From an uncultured Eubacteriales bacterium (lineage in GTDB: Bacteria > Bacillota > Clostridia > Oscillospirales > Oscillospiraceae): DNA of 64,000 nucleotides. Location: the NCBI GenBank assembly GCA_900316205.1, contig ONBX01000040.1, forward strand, positions 1 to 64,000, in the 5' to 3' direction. The position numbers and the translations under genes were made by a program. Numbering within the stretch: position 1 is the stretch's first letter; each line of letters starts with the position of its first letter. The notes beneath the pieces were generated by a model that was not told the origin of the DNA, made no database searches, and saw nothing but the letters and a program-made list of their open reading frames with translations. Shown piece by piece: positions 41,200 through 49,906 of the stretch.

Positions 41200-41757
41200 T
41201 CAGGCTCTGGACAGATACTCGCCGGTGCGGGTATCGATCTTGATCTTCTCGCCGCGCTCGATGAAGAGAGGCACCTTGATCTCGGCGCCGGTCTCCACGG
41301 TGGCGGGCTTGGTGGCGTTGGTGGCGGTGTTGCCGGCAAAGCCCGGGTCGGTGTCGGTGACCTCCAGCTCCACAAAGAAGGGAGGCTCCACATTGAAGAC
41401 CTTGCCCTTGTAGGAGTAGATGGTGCACTCCATGTTCTCCTTGACGAACTTGAAGTTGTCGCCCAGGACGCTGCCGTCCACCGGCTCCTGCTCATAGGTC
41501 TCGGGGTTCATGAAATAGTAGAGATTGTCGTCGTTGTACAGATACTCCATGGTCTGACGGTCGACGGTGGCGTTCTCGAACTTGGCGGTGGGGTTGAAGG
41601 AAGTCTCGGTGACGGCGCCGGTGATGACGTTCTTCATCTTGGTGCGCACGAAAGCAGCGCCCTTGCCGGGCTTGACGTGCTGGAATTCCACAACCTGCAT
41701 GACGTTTCCGTCCATCTCGAAGGTCACGCCGTTTCTGAATTCGCCTGCAGTAATCAT
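41200..41757 (-). CDS. efp: Translation elongation factor P
   Basis: Relieves ribosome stalling at polyproline. 185 residues: KOW domain, then two OB domains, with the end [16 protein letters not shown]. The loop [10 protein letters not shown] carries the conserved K32, the residue modified in other bacteria (5-aminopentanol in Bacillus); no modifying gene is in the window. GGGAGG lies 9 nt before the ATG. The 41812-41840 promoter serves it. Confidence 0.97.
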   Translation of the reverse strand: MITAGEFRNGVTFEMDGNVMQVVEFQHVKPGKGAAFVRTKMKNVITGAVTETSFNPTAKFENATVDRQTMEYLYNDDNLYYFMNPETYEQEPVDGSVLGDNFKFVKENMECTIYSYKGKVFNVEPPFFVELEVTDTDPGFAGNTATNATKPATVETGAEIKVPLFIERGEKIKIDTRTGEYLSRA

Positions 41758-41811
41758 GTATGGGTCCTCCCGTAATCAAAATTCTGTCTGAACTACAGTA
41801 TTAGCTGGTTT

Positions 41812-41840
41812 ATTTTACTGTATATCTCTCCGTTTTGCAA
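41812..41840 (-). promoter_or_regulatory. Sigma-A promoter of efp
   Basis: Minus strand: TTGCAA (41840-41835), 17-nt spacer, TAAAAT (41817-41812). Leader of about 50 nt. Confidence 0.75.
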
Positions 41841-42017
41841 GCATTTTCTTTCAAGGGACTCCGGAAGCTCTGTTCCGCCCTCGGACAGGCGGAGGTGCGA
41901 TGCCCGTTCCGCTGCGGCGGAAAAGAGGCGGCACGATGCGGGCATTGTGCCCTACGCGGAGACCTCATCCGTCATCCGCCTCGCGGGGGATGCGGTGCGG
42001 ACGATTCAAGGTCTGTT

Positions 42018-42167
42018 CCTCCCCCAGCGGGGGAGGATGTCAGCGCAGCTGACAGGTGAGGGAGAAACTTGCCGGATGCTTCTGTTTTATCCGCTTGCTC
42101 TATTCCGGCGTTCTCCCTCATCCGCCCCAGTGTGCGCACTGGGGCACCTTCCCCCGCTGGGGGAAGG
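42018..42167. repeat. Stacked-hairpin element (GGTGAGGGAGAA type), copy 2
   Basis: Same order as 13415-13558: CCTCCCCCAGCGGGGGAGG, CAGCGCAGCTG, GGTGAGGGAGAA, a variable middle, TTCTCCCTCATCC, CCCCAGTGTGCGCACTGGGG and TTCCCCCGCTGGGGGAA. Confidence 0.7.
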
Positions 42168-42225
42168 CCATTGGGAACGGCGGACGAGCGATGCTCGTCC
42201 CTACGGTCGACGCCCGGTCTGCGCC

Positions 42226-42287
42226 AATTCCGAACTCCGAATTCCGAATTCCGAATTATTCCCCGTCCTCTAAAAACTAAAAACTTA
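42226..42287. repeat. Heptad tract starting at the pepP stop codon
   Basis: Minus strand from the stop: TAAGTTT, TTAGTTT, TTAGAGG, ACGGGGA, ATAATTC, GGAATTC, GGAATTC, GGAGTTC, GGAATTG. Nine units without a break in the 7-nt frame, although the unit sequence changes along the tract. Confidence 0.75.
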
Positions 42288-43364
42288 ATTGTGCAGGACG
42301 ATGAGCTCCATCTTGGGGGCCTTGGTGATGACCTCGGCGCCCTCGGGGCGGATGATCATCACGTCCTCGATGCGCACGCCGAACTTGCCGGGGATGTAGA
42401 TGCCGGGCTCGGCGGAGCAGAGGTCGTTGACCTCCATGAGGGCATCGCCCCGGGGACCGGCCATGGGCGGCTCGTGGATATCCAGACCCAGGCTGTGGCC
42501 GAAGCCGTGGCCGAAGTAGGCGCCGTAGCCGGCCTTTTCGATAACGTCACGGGCGGCCTGGTCGATGAGCTTGCCGGGGATGCCGGAGCGGGCGGCGGCG
42601 ATGCCGGCCAGCTGGGCCTCCAGCACGGTGTAGTAGATCTTCTCCATCTCCTCGGTGGCATGGCCCACGGCAACGGTGCGGGTCATGTCGGAGCAGTAGC
42701 CGTTTTTCAGGCTGCCGAAGTCCATGGTGATAAAGTCCCCGTCCTGAATGACGGTGTCTCCGGGCACGCCGTGGGGCATGGAGGTGTTCTTGCCGGTAAC
42801 CACGATGGGGTCAAAGGAATTGCCCTCGCTGCCGTTACGCAGCATGTGATACACCAGCTCCGCCATGACCTCCTTCTCGGTCATGCCGGGCTTGATGATA
42901 TGCAGCACTTCCTCCAGGGCCTTTTCGCTGATGCGCTGGGCCCGGATCATGCTGTCGATCTCCTCCTGGTTCTTGCTGGCGCGCAGCGACATCATGAAGT
43001 CTCCGGCGGGCAGGAACTCCCGACCCAGGGCCTTCTCCAGGGCGGCCCAGCGGGCGTGGCTCAGCTGCTGGTCCTCGGCGGCGAGACGCTCCGCCTTGGC
43101 TTCGGTAAGAGCGGCGCGGATCAGATCCATCTGGCTGTGCTGCCGGTCAAACATCTGCACGGTGCAGCAGTCCCCGGCGATGTTCTCGGCGGCCTCGATG
43201 TAGCGGGAATCGGTGAGCAGCCAGGCCTTCTCCCGGCCCACCACCACGGCGCCGTCGGTGAAGGCAAAGCCGGTGGCGTAGCGCTGGTTCTTTTCATCGG
43301 TGATGAGGATGGCGTCCAAATCCTTCCGGATAAGCGCTTCCTGAATGCGGGCAATGTTGTTCAT
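42285..43364 (-). CDS. pepP: Xaa-Pro aminopeptidase-like M24 metallopeptidase
   Basis: Removes N-terminal residues before proline. Pita-bread fold with all five metal ligands: D in FITMDFGSL, D in CSDMTRT, H in GHGFGHSLGLDIHE, E in CSAEPGIYIPG and E in VRIEDVM. 359 residues, with the creatinase-like N-terminal domain (1-125). The first four bases overlap the sensor-kinase stop (ATGA). Located upstream of efp, as in many Firmicutes; which of these peptidases is meant biologically is not known. Confidence 0.92.
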   Translation of the reverse strand: MNNIARIQEALIRKDLDAILITDEKNQRYATGFAFTDGAVVVGREKAWLLTDSRYIEAAENIAGDCCTVQMFDRQHSQMDLIRAALTEAKAERLAAEDQQLSHARWAALEKALGREFLPAGDFMMSLRASKNQEEIDSMIRAQRISEKALEEVLHIIKPGMTEKEVMAELVYHMLRNGSEGNSFDPIVVTGKNTSMPHGVPGDTVIQDGDFITMDFGSLKNGYCSDMTRTVAVGHATEEMEKIYYTVLEAQLAGIAAARSGIPGKLIDQAARDVIEKAGYGAYFGHGFGHSLGLDIHEPPMAGPRGDALMEVNDLCSAEPGIYIPGKFGVRIEDVMIIRPEGAEVITKAPKMELIVLHN

Positions 43365-44752
43365 GTTTCCTCCTTAGAACTTGGCCGGGGGAACGACACG
43401 GTGAAGACCGATCCCTGCGGCGTATTTTGACCGACTTCGATACTGCCTCCCAGAGCCAGCACCGTGTCGTGTACAATACTGAGTCCCAGGCCGCTGCCCC
43501 CGGCCTCCCGGGAGCGGGCCTTGTCCACCCGATAGAAGCGGGAGAAGATGTTCGCCCGGTCCTCCTCGGGGATGCCGATCCCCGTGTCGGAGACAGCGAG
43601 GGTCACCTGCTTTTCGTCGCCCCGCAGGGCGATGCGCACCGCCCCGCCGGGGACATTGTATTTCACGGCGTTTTCCACCAGATTGAAGACGATGTGGAAC
43701 AGGTCGTCCTCCGTGGCCCGGATGCGGCAGCCGTCCTCCAGCGCCGTCTCCAGGCTCACCTGCTTTTCCTGGGCCAGGGGGCGCAGGGGCGTCAGCGTGT
43801 CCAGCACCACCTGCTTTACATCCACGCTCACCAGCTCCCTCTCCACGCTGTCATCCAGGCGGGACAGGGTCAGGAGCTTGTCGGTGGTGCGCTGGAGGCG
43901 CTTGGCCTCGTTGCCGATATCGGTGACAAATTCCCGCATGGTGGCGGCGTCCACATTCTCGTTCTGCACGATGCTGTCCGCCAGCAGACGGATGGAGGCC
44001 AGTGGCGTTTTCAGTTCATGGGAGGCGTCGGACACAAAGCGCCGCCGCTGCTCCTCCGTGGTCTCCAGCCTTTCGGTGAGCTGGTTGAACTCCTCCCCCA
44101 GCTCGGAGATCTCATCCCGGCCCCGGTTCACATGGCGGTAGCTGTAGTCTCCCCCGGCCACCACCCGCATGGAGCGCACAATGGCCCGGATGCGGTTTAC
44201 CAGCAGGAATACATAGACCAGGGCCAGCACCAGGGCCAGGGCCCCGATGGCGAGAGAGGCCGCCCGGATCCGGTTCTGGAAGCCCAGCAGCATCTCGGCC
44301 CGCTCCTCATCCCGCTCGGCAAGATAGAGGGCGCCGGTCAGCTCCCCCTGGGCGCTGAGGGGGATGGCGATGCTGCTGAGGAAGGCCGCCTCCCGGAAGG
44401 AGGAGCGGAACACCGTCTTCCCGGTGAGGCAGGTCAGCAGATCCGCCGGGATCTGGCCGCCTGCCTGGCCGGCGGAGTCATAGAGACTGCCGCCGGAGCG
44501 GTCCGCCACCAGCACCCGGGTATAGCCGCTGAGATCCAGGTAGCGCAGCACCTCGGTGATGTTCTCCGGATTCAGCCGTTCCAGGCCGGAGAGGGAGGAG
44601 GCCAGGGTGGAGGCCTGGGCCGTCATGGAGCTGCGCTTCTCCTCAAACACCGCGTCCCGGGAAGAGGTCAGCGGATAGATGTTCAGCAGCAGCAGCAAAA
44701 CCAGCAGCAGCGCCGTGATGAAGGAGATAAATTGTATGCGGATACTGTGCAT
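43361..44752 (-). CDS. Two-component sensor histidine kinase (PhoR/WalK-like)
   Basis: Membrane sensor: helix at about 8-27, an outer domain to about 160, helix at about 165-187, then HAMP (VVAGGDYSYRHVNRGRDEIS). The phosphoacceptor is in FVSDASHELKTPLASIR, and the ATPase domain has NLVENAVKYN, DTGIGIP and GGSGLGLSIV. 463 residues from an ATG with GGAG 9 nt upstream; a TTG two codons earlier is less likely. It pairs with the response regulator upstream, but 227 bp of repeat DNA separates the two. Confidence 0.92.
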   Translation of the reverse strand: MHSIRIQFISFITALLLVLLLLLNIYPLTSSRDAVFEEKRSSMTAQASTLASSLSGLERLNPENITEVLRYLDLSGYTRVLVADRSGGSLYDSAGQAGGQIPADLLTCLTGKTVFRSSFREAAFLSSIAIPLSAQGELTGALYLAERDEERAEMLLGFQNRIRAASLAIGALALVLALVYVFLLVNRIRAIVRSMRVVAGGDYSYRHVNRGRDEISELGEEFNQLTERLETTEEQRRRFVSDASHELKTPLASIRLLADSIVQNENVDAATMREFVTDIGNEAKRLQRTTDKLLTLSRLDDSVERELVSVDVKQVVLDTLTPLRPLAQEKQVSLETALEDGCRIRATEDDLFHIVFNLVENAVKYNVPGGAVRIALRGDEKQVTLAVSDTGIGIPEEDRANIFSRFYRVDKARSREAGGSGLGLSIVHDTVLALGGSIEVGQNTPQGSVFTVSFPRPSSKEET

Positions 44753-44771
44753 AGGCAAATACTCCGTATTT

Positions 44772-44982
44772 GAAGGGAAAAGAGAAGAGTGAAGAGTGAA
44801 GAGTTATGGTATCGGCTTCGCCGATGATTGAAATATCCCCTATCCCCCAGTGTTCGCACTGGGGACTTCCCCCTGAGGGGGAAGCAAGCAGGTATCTTGC
44901 CTCCCCCCTGGGGAGGCGGCCGAGCCGCTTGCGGCAAGGTCGGAAGGGGTTCATTTCTTCATTCTTCTCTCTTCACTATTCA
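44772..44982. repeat. Heptad-armed element split by a second repeat
   Basis: Left arm 44772-44808 (units like GAAGAGT and GAGTGAA) and right arm 44951-44982, which on the minus strand reads TGAATAG, TGAAGAG, AGAAGAA, TGAAGAA from the regulator's stop. Between them the inner hairpin CGGC-ttcg-CCG is followed by a second element (44837-44951). Confidence 0.75.
44837..44951. repeat. Stacked-hairpin element (CCTATCGG type) nested in the heptad element
   Basis: CCCCCAGTGTTCGCACTGGGG, CTTCCCCCTGAGGGGGAAG, CCTCCCCCCTGGGGAGG and CCGCTTGCGG in the same order as 15389-15511. Its place between two heptad arms shows it inserted after the heptad element formed. Confidence 0.7.
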
Positions 44983-45669
44983 CTTTTCACTAAAATAGTA
45001 CCCCACGCCCCATTTGGTGGCGATGTAGTCGGGATGGGCGGGGTCCAGCTCCAGCTTTTCCCGGAGCCGGCGGATGTGCACGTCCACGGTACGGGTATCG
45101 CCCTGGTATTCATAGCCCCAGACCAGATCCAGCAGGGCCTCCCGGCTGTAGACCCGGCCGGGATTTTTCATCAGGAAGAGGATCAGGTCGAACTCCTTCA
45201 TGGTCAGTTCCACCGGAACCCCGTCCTTCCAGGCGGTGCGCCGCTCCTCGTCCACTGCAATGTGCCCCCGCTGCAGCGCGGTGGCGGAGCCCTGGGTCCC
45301 CGGGGCGGAGAGGCCGGCCCGGCGCAGCAGGGCCCGGACCCGGGCCTTCAGCACCATGATGTCGAAGGGCTTGGTCACGTAATCGTCGGCCCCGGACTCA
45401 AAGCCCATGAGCATGTCCGCCTTTTCGCTGCGGGCGGTGAGCATGATGATGGGCACGGTGGAAAAGCCGCGGATCTCCTGGCAGGCCTCCAGCCCGTCCT
45501 TCTTGGGCATCATCAGGTCCAGGATGATCAGGTCATAGCTGCCGGTCCTGGCCATGGAAACGGCCATTTCCCCGTCATAGCCCACATCCACGGTGTAGCC
45601 CTCATTCTCCAGATTGAATTTGATGCCCTTCACCAGGAGCTTTTCGTCGTCAACGACCAGAATTTTCAT
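44980..45669 (-). CDS. OmpR/PhoP-family response regulator
   Basis: Receiver domain 1-120 with the acidic pair D7-D8, phosphoacceptor D51 (LIILDLMMP) and K in YVTKPFD. A winged-helix DNA-binding domain follows at about 130-229, with LTMKEFDLILFLMKNPGRV and TRTVDVHIRRLREKL. 229 residues. Its kinase is the next gene. The final codons SEK and the TGA fall in a 7-nt repeat (AGTGAAA, AGTGAAT, AGTGAAG), so the end of the protein may have been shaped by the repeat. Confidence 0.94.
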   Translation of the reverse strand: MKILVVDDEKLLVKGIKFNLENEGYTVDVGYDGEMAVSMARTGSYDLIILDLMMPKKDGLEACQEIRGFSTVPIIMLTARSEKADMLMGFESGADDYVTKPFDIMVLKARVRALLRRAGLSAPGTQGSATALQRGHIAVDEERRTAWKDGVPVELTMKEFDLILFLMKNPGRVYSREALLDLVWGYEYQGDTRTVDVHIRRLREKLELDPAHPDYIATKWGVGYYFSEK

Positions 45670-45692
45670 ATTTCGCCGCCCTCATTTTTAAG

Positions 45693-45721
45693 TTGCAATT
45701 CCTCTGCCCAATCTTTATAAT
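45693..45721 (+). promoter_or_regulatory. Sigma-A promoter of the tandem carboxypeptidase genes
   Basis: TTGCAA (45693-45698), 17-nt spacer, TATAAT (45716-45721). It overlaps the minus-strand promoter of the response regulator. Confidence 0.8.
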
Positions 45722-45740
45722 AGGTAGGTGTAACTGTCAA
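45712..45740 (-). promoter_or_regulatory. Promoter of the response regulator operon
   Basis: Minus strand: TTGACA (45740-45735) and, after 17 nt, TAAAGA (45717-45712); TATAAA at 15 nt is an alternative -10. The -10 boxes of this and the plus-strand promoter overlap, so the two should exclude each other. Confidence 0.6.
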
Positions 45741-45809
45741 GACCCCAGGCAGGGTCCCGATGTCCTGATAGTACATCATACCACATTCCCTGCAAAACGG
45801 GAGAACAAA

Positions 45810-47024
45810 ATGAAAATTTTCAGAATTATTCCCGTCCTGCTGGTCCTGTGCCTCCTGTTTGCGCTCTTTGCCCCCTGCGCCCTGGCGCTGGACGGGCCCC
45901 AGCTCACGGCCCAGGCGGTACTGCTGGCGGATCTGGACAGCGGCGCCATCCTCTATGAGGTGAACGCCGACGCCCGGCGCTCCCCCGCCAGCATCACCAA
46001 GATCATGACCCTGATGCTGACGCTGGAAGCTGTGGAGCGGGGCGAGATCAGCATGGACGATATGGTGACCGCCGGGGCCGATTGCCGCCGGGGCATGCGG
46101 GATGACAGCAGCAGCGCCGGCATCGTCGCGGGTGAACAGCTGACTCTGCGGGATCTGCTCTACTGCGCGGCGGTGGCCTCCGGCAACGACGCCTGCAACG
46201 TGCTGGCCGCCTATGTGGCGGGGGACATTCCCTCCTTTGTGGCCCTGATGAACCGGCGGGCCGAAGGTCTCGGCTGTTCCCAGACCCATTTTGTGGACCC
46301 CCACGGGCTTTCCTATGACAACCTGACCTCCGCAAGGGATCTGTACCGCATCACCCTGGAGGCCATGCGTCTGCCCTCCTTCATGACCTTCTGCGACTGT
46401 CATGCCGTCACCATCCCGGAGACCAACGTGTTTCCGCCCCGGGATCTCAAAAGCTCCAACGCCCTCATCTCCGACCAGGGGATCTACGGCGACCGCTATC
46501 TCTATGAGGGTGCCCACGGCGTGAAGACCGGCTATACCCGGGCTGCTGGCTACTGCCTCATCTCCACGGCGGAGCGAAACGGCCTGCGTCTTCTGGCCAT
46601 CGTCCTGGGCTGCGACGGGCCCTATCTCTCCGACACCGATACCCGCTACAGCTTTGTGGACAGCGCCAAGCTCTATGACTGGGCTTTCGAGAGCTTCCGC
46701 ACCCGGGAGCTCTGCACCCCGGGGCAGACCCTTGCCCGCTGCAGGGCCGCCTCCGCCTGGGGCGATGACGAGCTCTCCCTGCTGGCAGGGGGCGCGCTCT
46801 CCGCGCTGCTGCCCGCCGGGGCAGAGCCGGAGCTCCGGCTGGAGGTGGCGGACGATGCGCTCCAGGCTCCCATTGCCGCCGGGCAGCCTCTGGGCGAGGC
46901 CATCTTCCTCCTGGAAGAGCGAGAGCTGGGCCGGGTGCCTCTTGTGGCCGGGCGCAGCGTGGACCGAAGCCTCTGGGCCTATGTGGCCCGTACCGTGAAA
47001 GAAACTATAGAAACGGGAGTTTAG
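45810..47024 (+). CDS. Serine D-Ala-D-Ala carboxypeptidase (S11), copy 1
   Basis: Trims the stem peptide of peptidoglycan outside the membrane. Signal peptide MKIFRIIPVLLVLCLLFALFAPCALA is cleaved after about residue 27. The S61-I-T-K64 active-site tetrad, SGND and VKTGYT are present. 404 residues; the C-terminal domain is shorter than copy 2 and there is no anchoring helix, so it may be released or held by its amphipathic end. A GGGAG site precedes the ATG. One base separates its stop from copy 2. Confidence 0.9.
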   Translation: MKIFRIIPVLLVLCLLFALFAPCALALDGPQLTAQAVLLADLDSGAILYEVNADARRSPASITKIMTLMLTLEAVERGEISMDDMVTAGADCRRGMRDDSSSAGIVAGEQLTLRDLLYCAAVASGNDACNVLAAYVAGDIPSFVALMNRRAEGLGCSQTHFVDPHGLSYDNLTSARDLYRITLEAMRLPSFMTFCDCHAVTIPETNVFPPRDLKSSNALISDQGIYGDRYLYEGAHGVKTGYTRAAGYCLISTAERNGLRLLAIVLGCDGPYLSDTDTRYSFVDSAKLYDWAFESFRTRELCTPGQTLARCRAASAWGDDELSLLAGGALSALLPAGAEPELRLEVADDALQAPIAAGQPLGEAIFLLEERELGRVPLVAGRSVDRSLWAYVARTVKETIETGV

Positions 47025-47025
47025 C

Positions 47026-48519
47026 ATGAAAAGAACACGATTCCTTTCCCTTTTTCTGATCCTTTGTCTCCTTGCCGCGATGTTTGCACCTTTTGCTCTG
47101 GCCGAGGAGCCGGAGGAGACCACCGAGTACCCGGAGGACCCGGGTCCCTCCGTCACCCCCACCCCGGAAGGGGTCCGGCTGGAGGGTCCGGAGCTCAGCG
47201 CCCAGGCCGTCCTGCTGGTGGACCTGGAGAGCGGCACCATCCTCTATCAGCTCAACAGCTCCTACCCCCGCTCCCCCGCCAGCCTCACCAAGGTCATGAC
47301 CGTGCTGCTGGCCCTGGAGGCTGTGGATCGGGGCGAGGTGAGTCTGGACGACGTGATCACCGCGGGGCTGGACTGCCAGAACGGTATGAGCGATGACAGC
47401 AGCAGCGTGTACATCGTGGCCGGGGAACAGCTGACCCTCCGGGATCTGCTCTACTGCGCGGCAGTCTCTTCCGGCAATGACGCCTGCAATGTCATTGCCT
47501 CGTATCTCGGCAACGGCATCCCCAATTTCGTGGACCGGATGAACCAGCGGGCAGCGGAGCTGGGCTGCACCATGACCCGCTTTGTGGACCCCAACGGCCT
47601 TTCCAACGACAATCTCACCAGTCCCTACGATCTCTATCTGATCACCCGGGCCGCCATGGGCTACCCGTCCTTCATGGAGATCTGCGACTCCACCTCCTAC
47701 AACGTGCCCGCCACCAACGTGAACCCCGCCCGGGAGCTGAAAAACTCCAACGCCCTCATCTCTCCCGACGGCATCTACGGCCCAGGCTACCTCTACGAGG
47801 GGGCCCACGGCATCAAGACCGGCTACACCCGGGCCGCAGGCTACTGCCTCATCTCCACAGCCCAGCGGGACGACATGCATCTGCTCGGCATCGTGATGGG
47901 CTCTGACGGGCCCTACCTCTCCGACACCGAAGAGCGCAAGAACTTCTCCGACTCCGCCAAGCTCTATGACTGGGCCTTCGCCAACTTCACCATGCGCACC
48001 GTCATCACCGAGGACGAGGTGCTGGACTTTGCGGATGTGGCTCTGGCCGAGGGAGACGCCCGGGTGGGTCTCAAACCCCAGCGCAGCGTCCGCTTCCCCC
48101 TGCCCAACAACGTGGAGCCGGGCGAGGAGGACATCCGCATCGAGCTATTCGACCAGAACCTGACCGCGCCGGTAGAGGCCGGCACGGTGCTGGGTGTGGC
48201 CCACGTGCTCTATGACGGGCGGGAATTTGCCTCCGCCCGGCTGGTGGCCTCCGGCAGCGTGGATCTGAACCGCTGGGAGTATTTCAAGCAGCACATCCGG
48301 GAATCCCTGGCCCGTCCCGCGGTGCTCATCGTGATCCTGGTGATCCTGGTGCTGGTGTCGGCCTATCTGGCCCTGGTCACCCGCTACCGGCTGCTGCGCC
48401 GCAAGCATCTGAAGCAGCGGCGTCTGGCCGAGCAGCGCCGGCGGGAGCTGGCCCGCCAGCGGGCGGAGGAAGCCGCCCGGGCGGAAAACGGCACCCCCTT
48501 TGATAAAGATTTGTTTTAA
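47026..48519 (+). CDS. Serine D-Ala-D-Ala carboxypeptidase (S11), copy 2, membrane-anchored
   Basis: Same enzyme family as the gene before it, and clearly its duplicate: SLTK (S86-K89), SGND and IKTGYT are conserved and most of the catalytic domain matches. Differences are an added Glu/Pro/Thr-rich linker after the signal peptide, a C-terminal helix at about 427-449 (AVLIVILVILVLVSAYLALV) and a basic tail rich in Arg (RRLAEQRRRELARQRAEE). The tail should lie in the cytosol. 497 residues. The two copies are co-transcribed. Confidence 0.92.
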   Translation: MKRTRFLSLFLILCLLAAMFAPFALAEEPEETTEYPEDPGPSVTPTPEGVRLEGPELSAQAVLLVDLESGTILYQLNSSYPRSPASLTKVMTVLLALEAVDRGEVSLDDVITAGLDCQNGMSDDSSSVYIVAGEQLTLRDLLYCAAVSSGNDACNVIASYLGNGIPNFVDRMNQRAAELGCTMTRFVDPNGLSNDNLTSPYDLYLITRAAMGYPSFMEICDSTSYNVPATNVNPARELKNSNALISPDGIYGPGYLYEGAHGIKTGYTRAAGYCLISTAQRDDMHLLGIVMGSDGPYLSDTEERKNFSDSAKLYDWAFANFTMRTVITEDEVLDFADVALAEGDARVGLKPQRSVRFPLPNNVEPGEEDIRIELFDQNLTAPVEAGTVLGVAHVLYDGREFASARLVASGSVDLNRWEYFKQHIRESLARPAVLIVILVILVLVSAYLALVTRYRLLRRKHLKQRRLAEQRRRELARQRAEEAARAENGTPFDKDLF

Positions 48520-48534
48520 CGGCAAAGGAACCTT

Positions 48535-49833
48535 ATGGAAGAACAGCTGAAAAAGAAAGAACGGGCCGTGCTGGCCGGACTCTCCGCCGCCAGCATGGAC
48601 GAGCATGAGCGCTCCACGGATATCTCCATGGAGGAGCTGGCCGCCCTGGTGGAGACCGCCGGCGGCGAGGCCGTGGCCATGCTGATCCAGAGCCGGCCCA
48701 GCCCCGAGCCCCGCAGCTTCATCGGCGAGGGCAAGGTACAGGAGATGAAGCAGCTCATTGAGGACAATGACTGCGACCTGGCCGTGTTTGACAACGAGCT
48801 CTCCCCCTCCCAGATGCGGGTCCTCTCCGAGGATCTGGGCGTGAAGGTGCTGGATCGCTCGGGCCTGATCCTGGACATCTTCGCCCAGAGGGCCCAGACA
48901 AAAGAAGGCCAGCTCCAGGTAGAGCTGGCCCAGTATAAGTATCTGCTCCCCCGACTCACCGGCATGTGGACTCACCTGGTGCGGCAGACCGCTTCCGGCG
49001 GCTCCTCCCCCATCGGCACCCGCGGCCCCGGCGAGACCCAGCTGGAGACCGACCGGCGCCACATCCGCCGGAAGATCCAGAAGCTGGAGGAGGAACTGGC
49101 CGCCGTGCGCAAGGTGCGTTCCACCCAGCGCCGCCGCCGGGAAAAGAACGCCATGCCTGTGGTGGCCCTGGTGGGCTACACCAACGCGGGCAAATCCACC
49201 CTGCTGAATTGCCTCACCGGTTCGGATATCCCCGCAAACGACCGGCTTTTCGACACGCTGGACACCACCACAAGACGCCTGCGCATCGACGAGAGCACCG
49301 AGGTGCTTTTATCCGATACCGTGGGCTTCATCCGCAAGCTCCCCACCCACCTGATCGAGGCCTTCAAAGCTACTTTGGAGGAATTGGCCTTTGCGGACGT
49401 GCTGCTGCACGTCATCGACATTTCCAATCCCGAGTGGGAGGAGCAGGCAAGGGTGGTAAACGAGCTGATCCGGCAGCTTGGCGCCGAGGGGACCCCCTGC
49501 CTGCGGATCTTCAACAAGTGCGACCGCTATATCGGCATCCTGCCCCACGGGGAGGATGTGGTCTGCATCTCCGCTAAAAGCGGCGAGGGCTCCGACCGCC
49601 TGGTACAGAAGCTCTCGGAGCTGCTGGATCGGGGCAAGAAGCAGGTGACGCTGCTGCTGCCCTATGCCGCGGCGGGGCTGCTGGACAGTCTCAACCGGGA
49701 GGCCAAGGTCCTGCGCACGGAATATACCGATGCCGGCATCGAGGTGGAGGCCGTGGTCCAGCCGGATCTCTTCGGTCGGGTGAAGCAGTACATTCCCGGC
49801 TACGAGGAGCCGAAGGAAGACTGGGAAGATTAG
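48535..49833 (+). CDS. hflX: GTPase HflX
   Basis: Ribosome-splitting GTPase that rescues stalled ribosomes. N-terminal HflX domain has IGEGKVQEMKQLIEDND and the ribosome-contacting GPGETQLETDRR. The G domain starts with GYTNAGKSTLLN near residue 212 and has DTVGFIRKLP and NKCD. 432 residues is normal. It starts 15 nt after the carboxypeptidase. The TAG stop starts the 7-nt tract TAGTTTT, AGTTTTT, AGGAGAC. Confidence 0.95.
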   Translation: MEEQLKKKERAVLAGLSAASMDEHERSTDISMEELAALVETAGGEAVAMLIQSRPSPEPRSFIGEGKVQEMKQLIEDNDCDLAVFDNELSPSQMRVLSEDLGVKVLDRSGLILDIFAQRAQTKEGQLQVELAQYKYLLPRLTGMWTHLVRQTASGGSSPIGTRGPGETQLETDRRHIRRKIQKLEEELAAVRKVRSTQRRRREKNAMPVVALVGYTNAGKSTLLNCLTGSDIPANDRLFDTLDTTTRRLRIDESTEVLLSDTVGFIRKLPTHLIEAFKATLEELAFADVLLHVIDISNPEWEEQARVVNELIRQLGAEGTPCLRIFNKCDRYIGILPHGEDVVCISAKSGEGSDRLVQKLSELLDRGKKQVTLLLPYAAAGLLDSLNREAKVLRTEYTDAGIEVEAVVQPDLFGRVKQYIPGYEEPKEDWED

Positions 49834-49872
49834 TTTTAGTTTTTAGGAGACGTAGGAGAGGGAGACGAGGTC
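49831..49872. repeat. Heptad tract at the hflX stop codon
   Basis: TAGTTTT, AGTTTTT, AGGAGAC, GTAGGAG, AGGGAGA. The stop TAG is the first unit's start. Confidence 0.6.
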
Positions 49873-49906
49873 GCCCGCCGTTTTCCGTTTTGAGGAAGGG
49901 ACGATC

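Larger units (their letters stand above)
41758..42284. other. Spacer between pepP and efp, mostly repeats
   Basis: Contains the efp promoter, a stacked-hairpin element (42018-42167), a GGACGAGC-atGCTCGTCC palindrome near 42181-42200 and AATTCGG-type heptads up to the pepP stop. I see no gene. The repeats separate two genes that are usually close. Confidence 0.7.
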
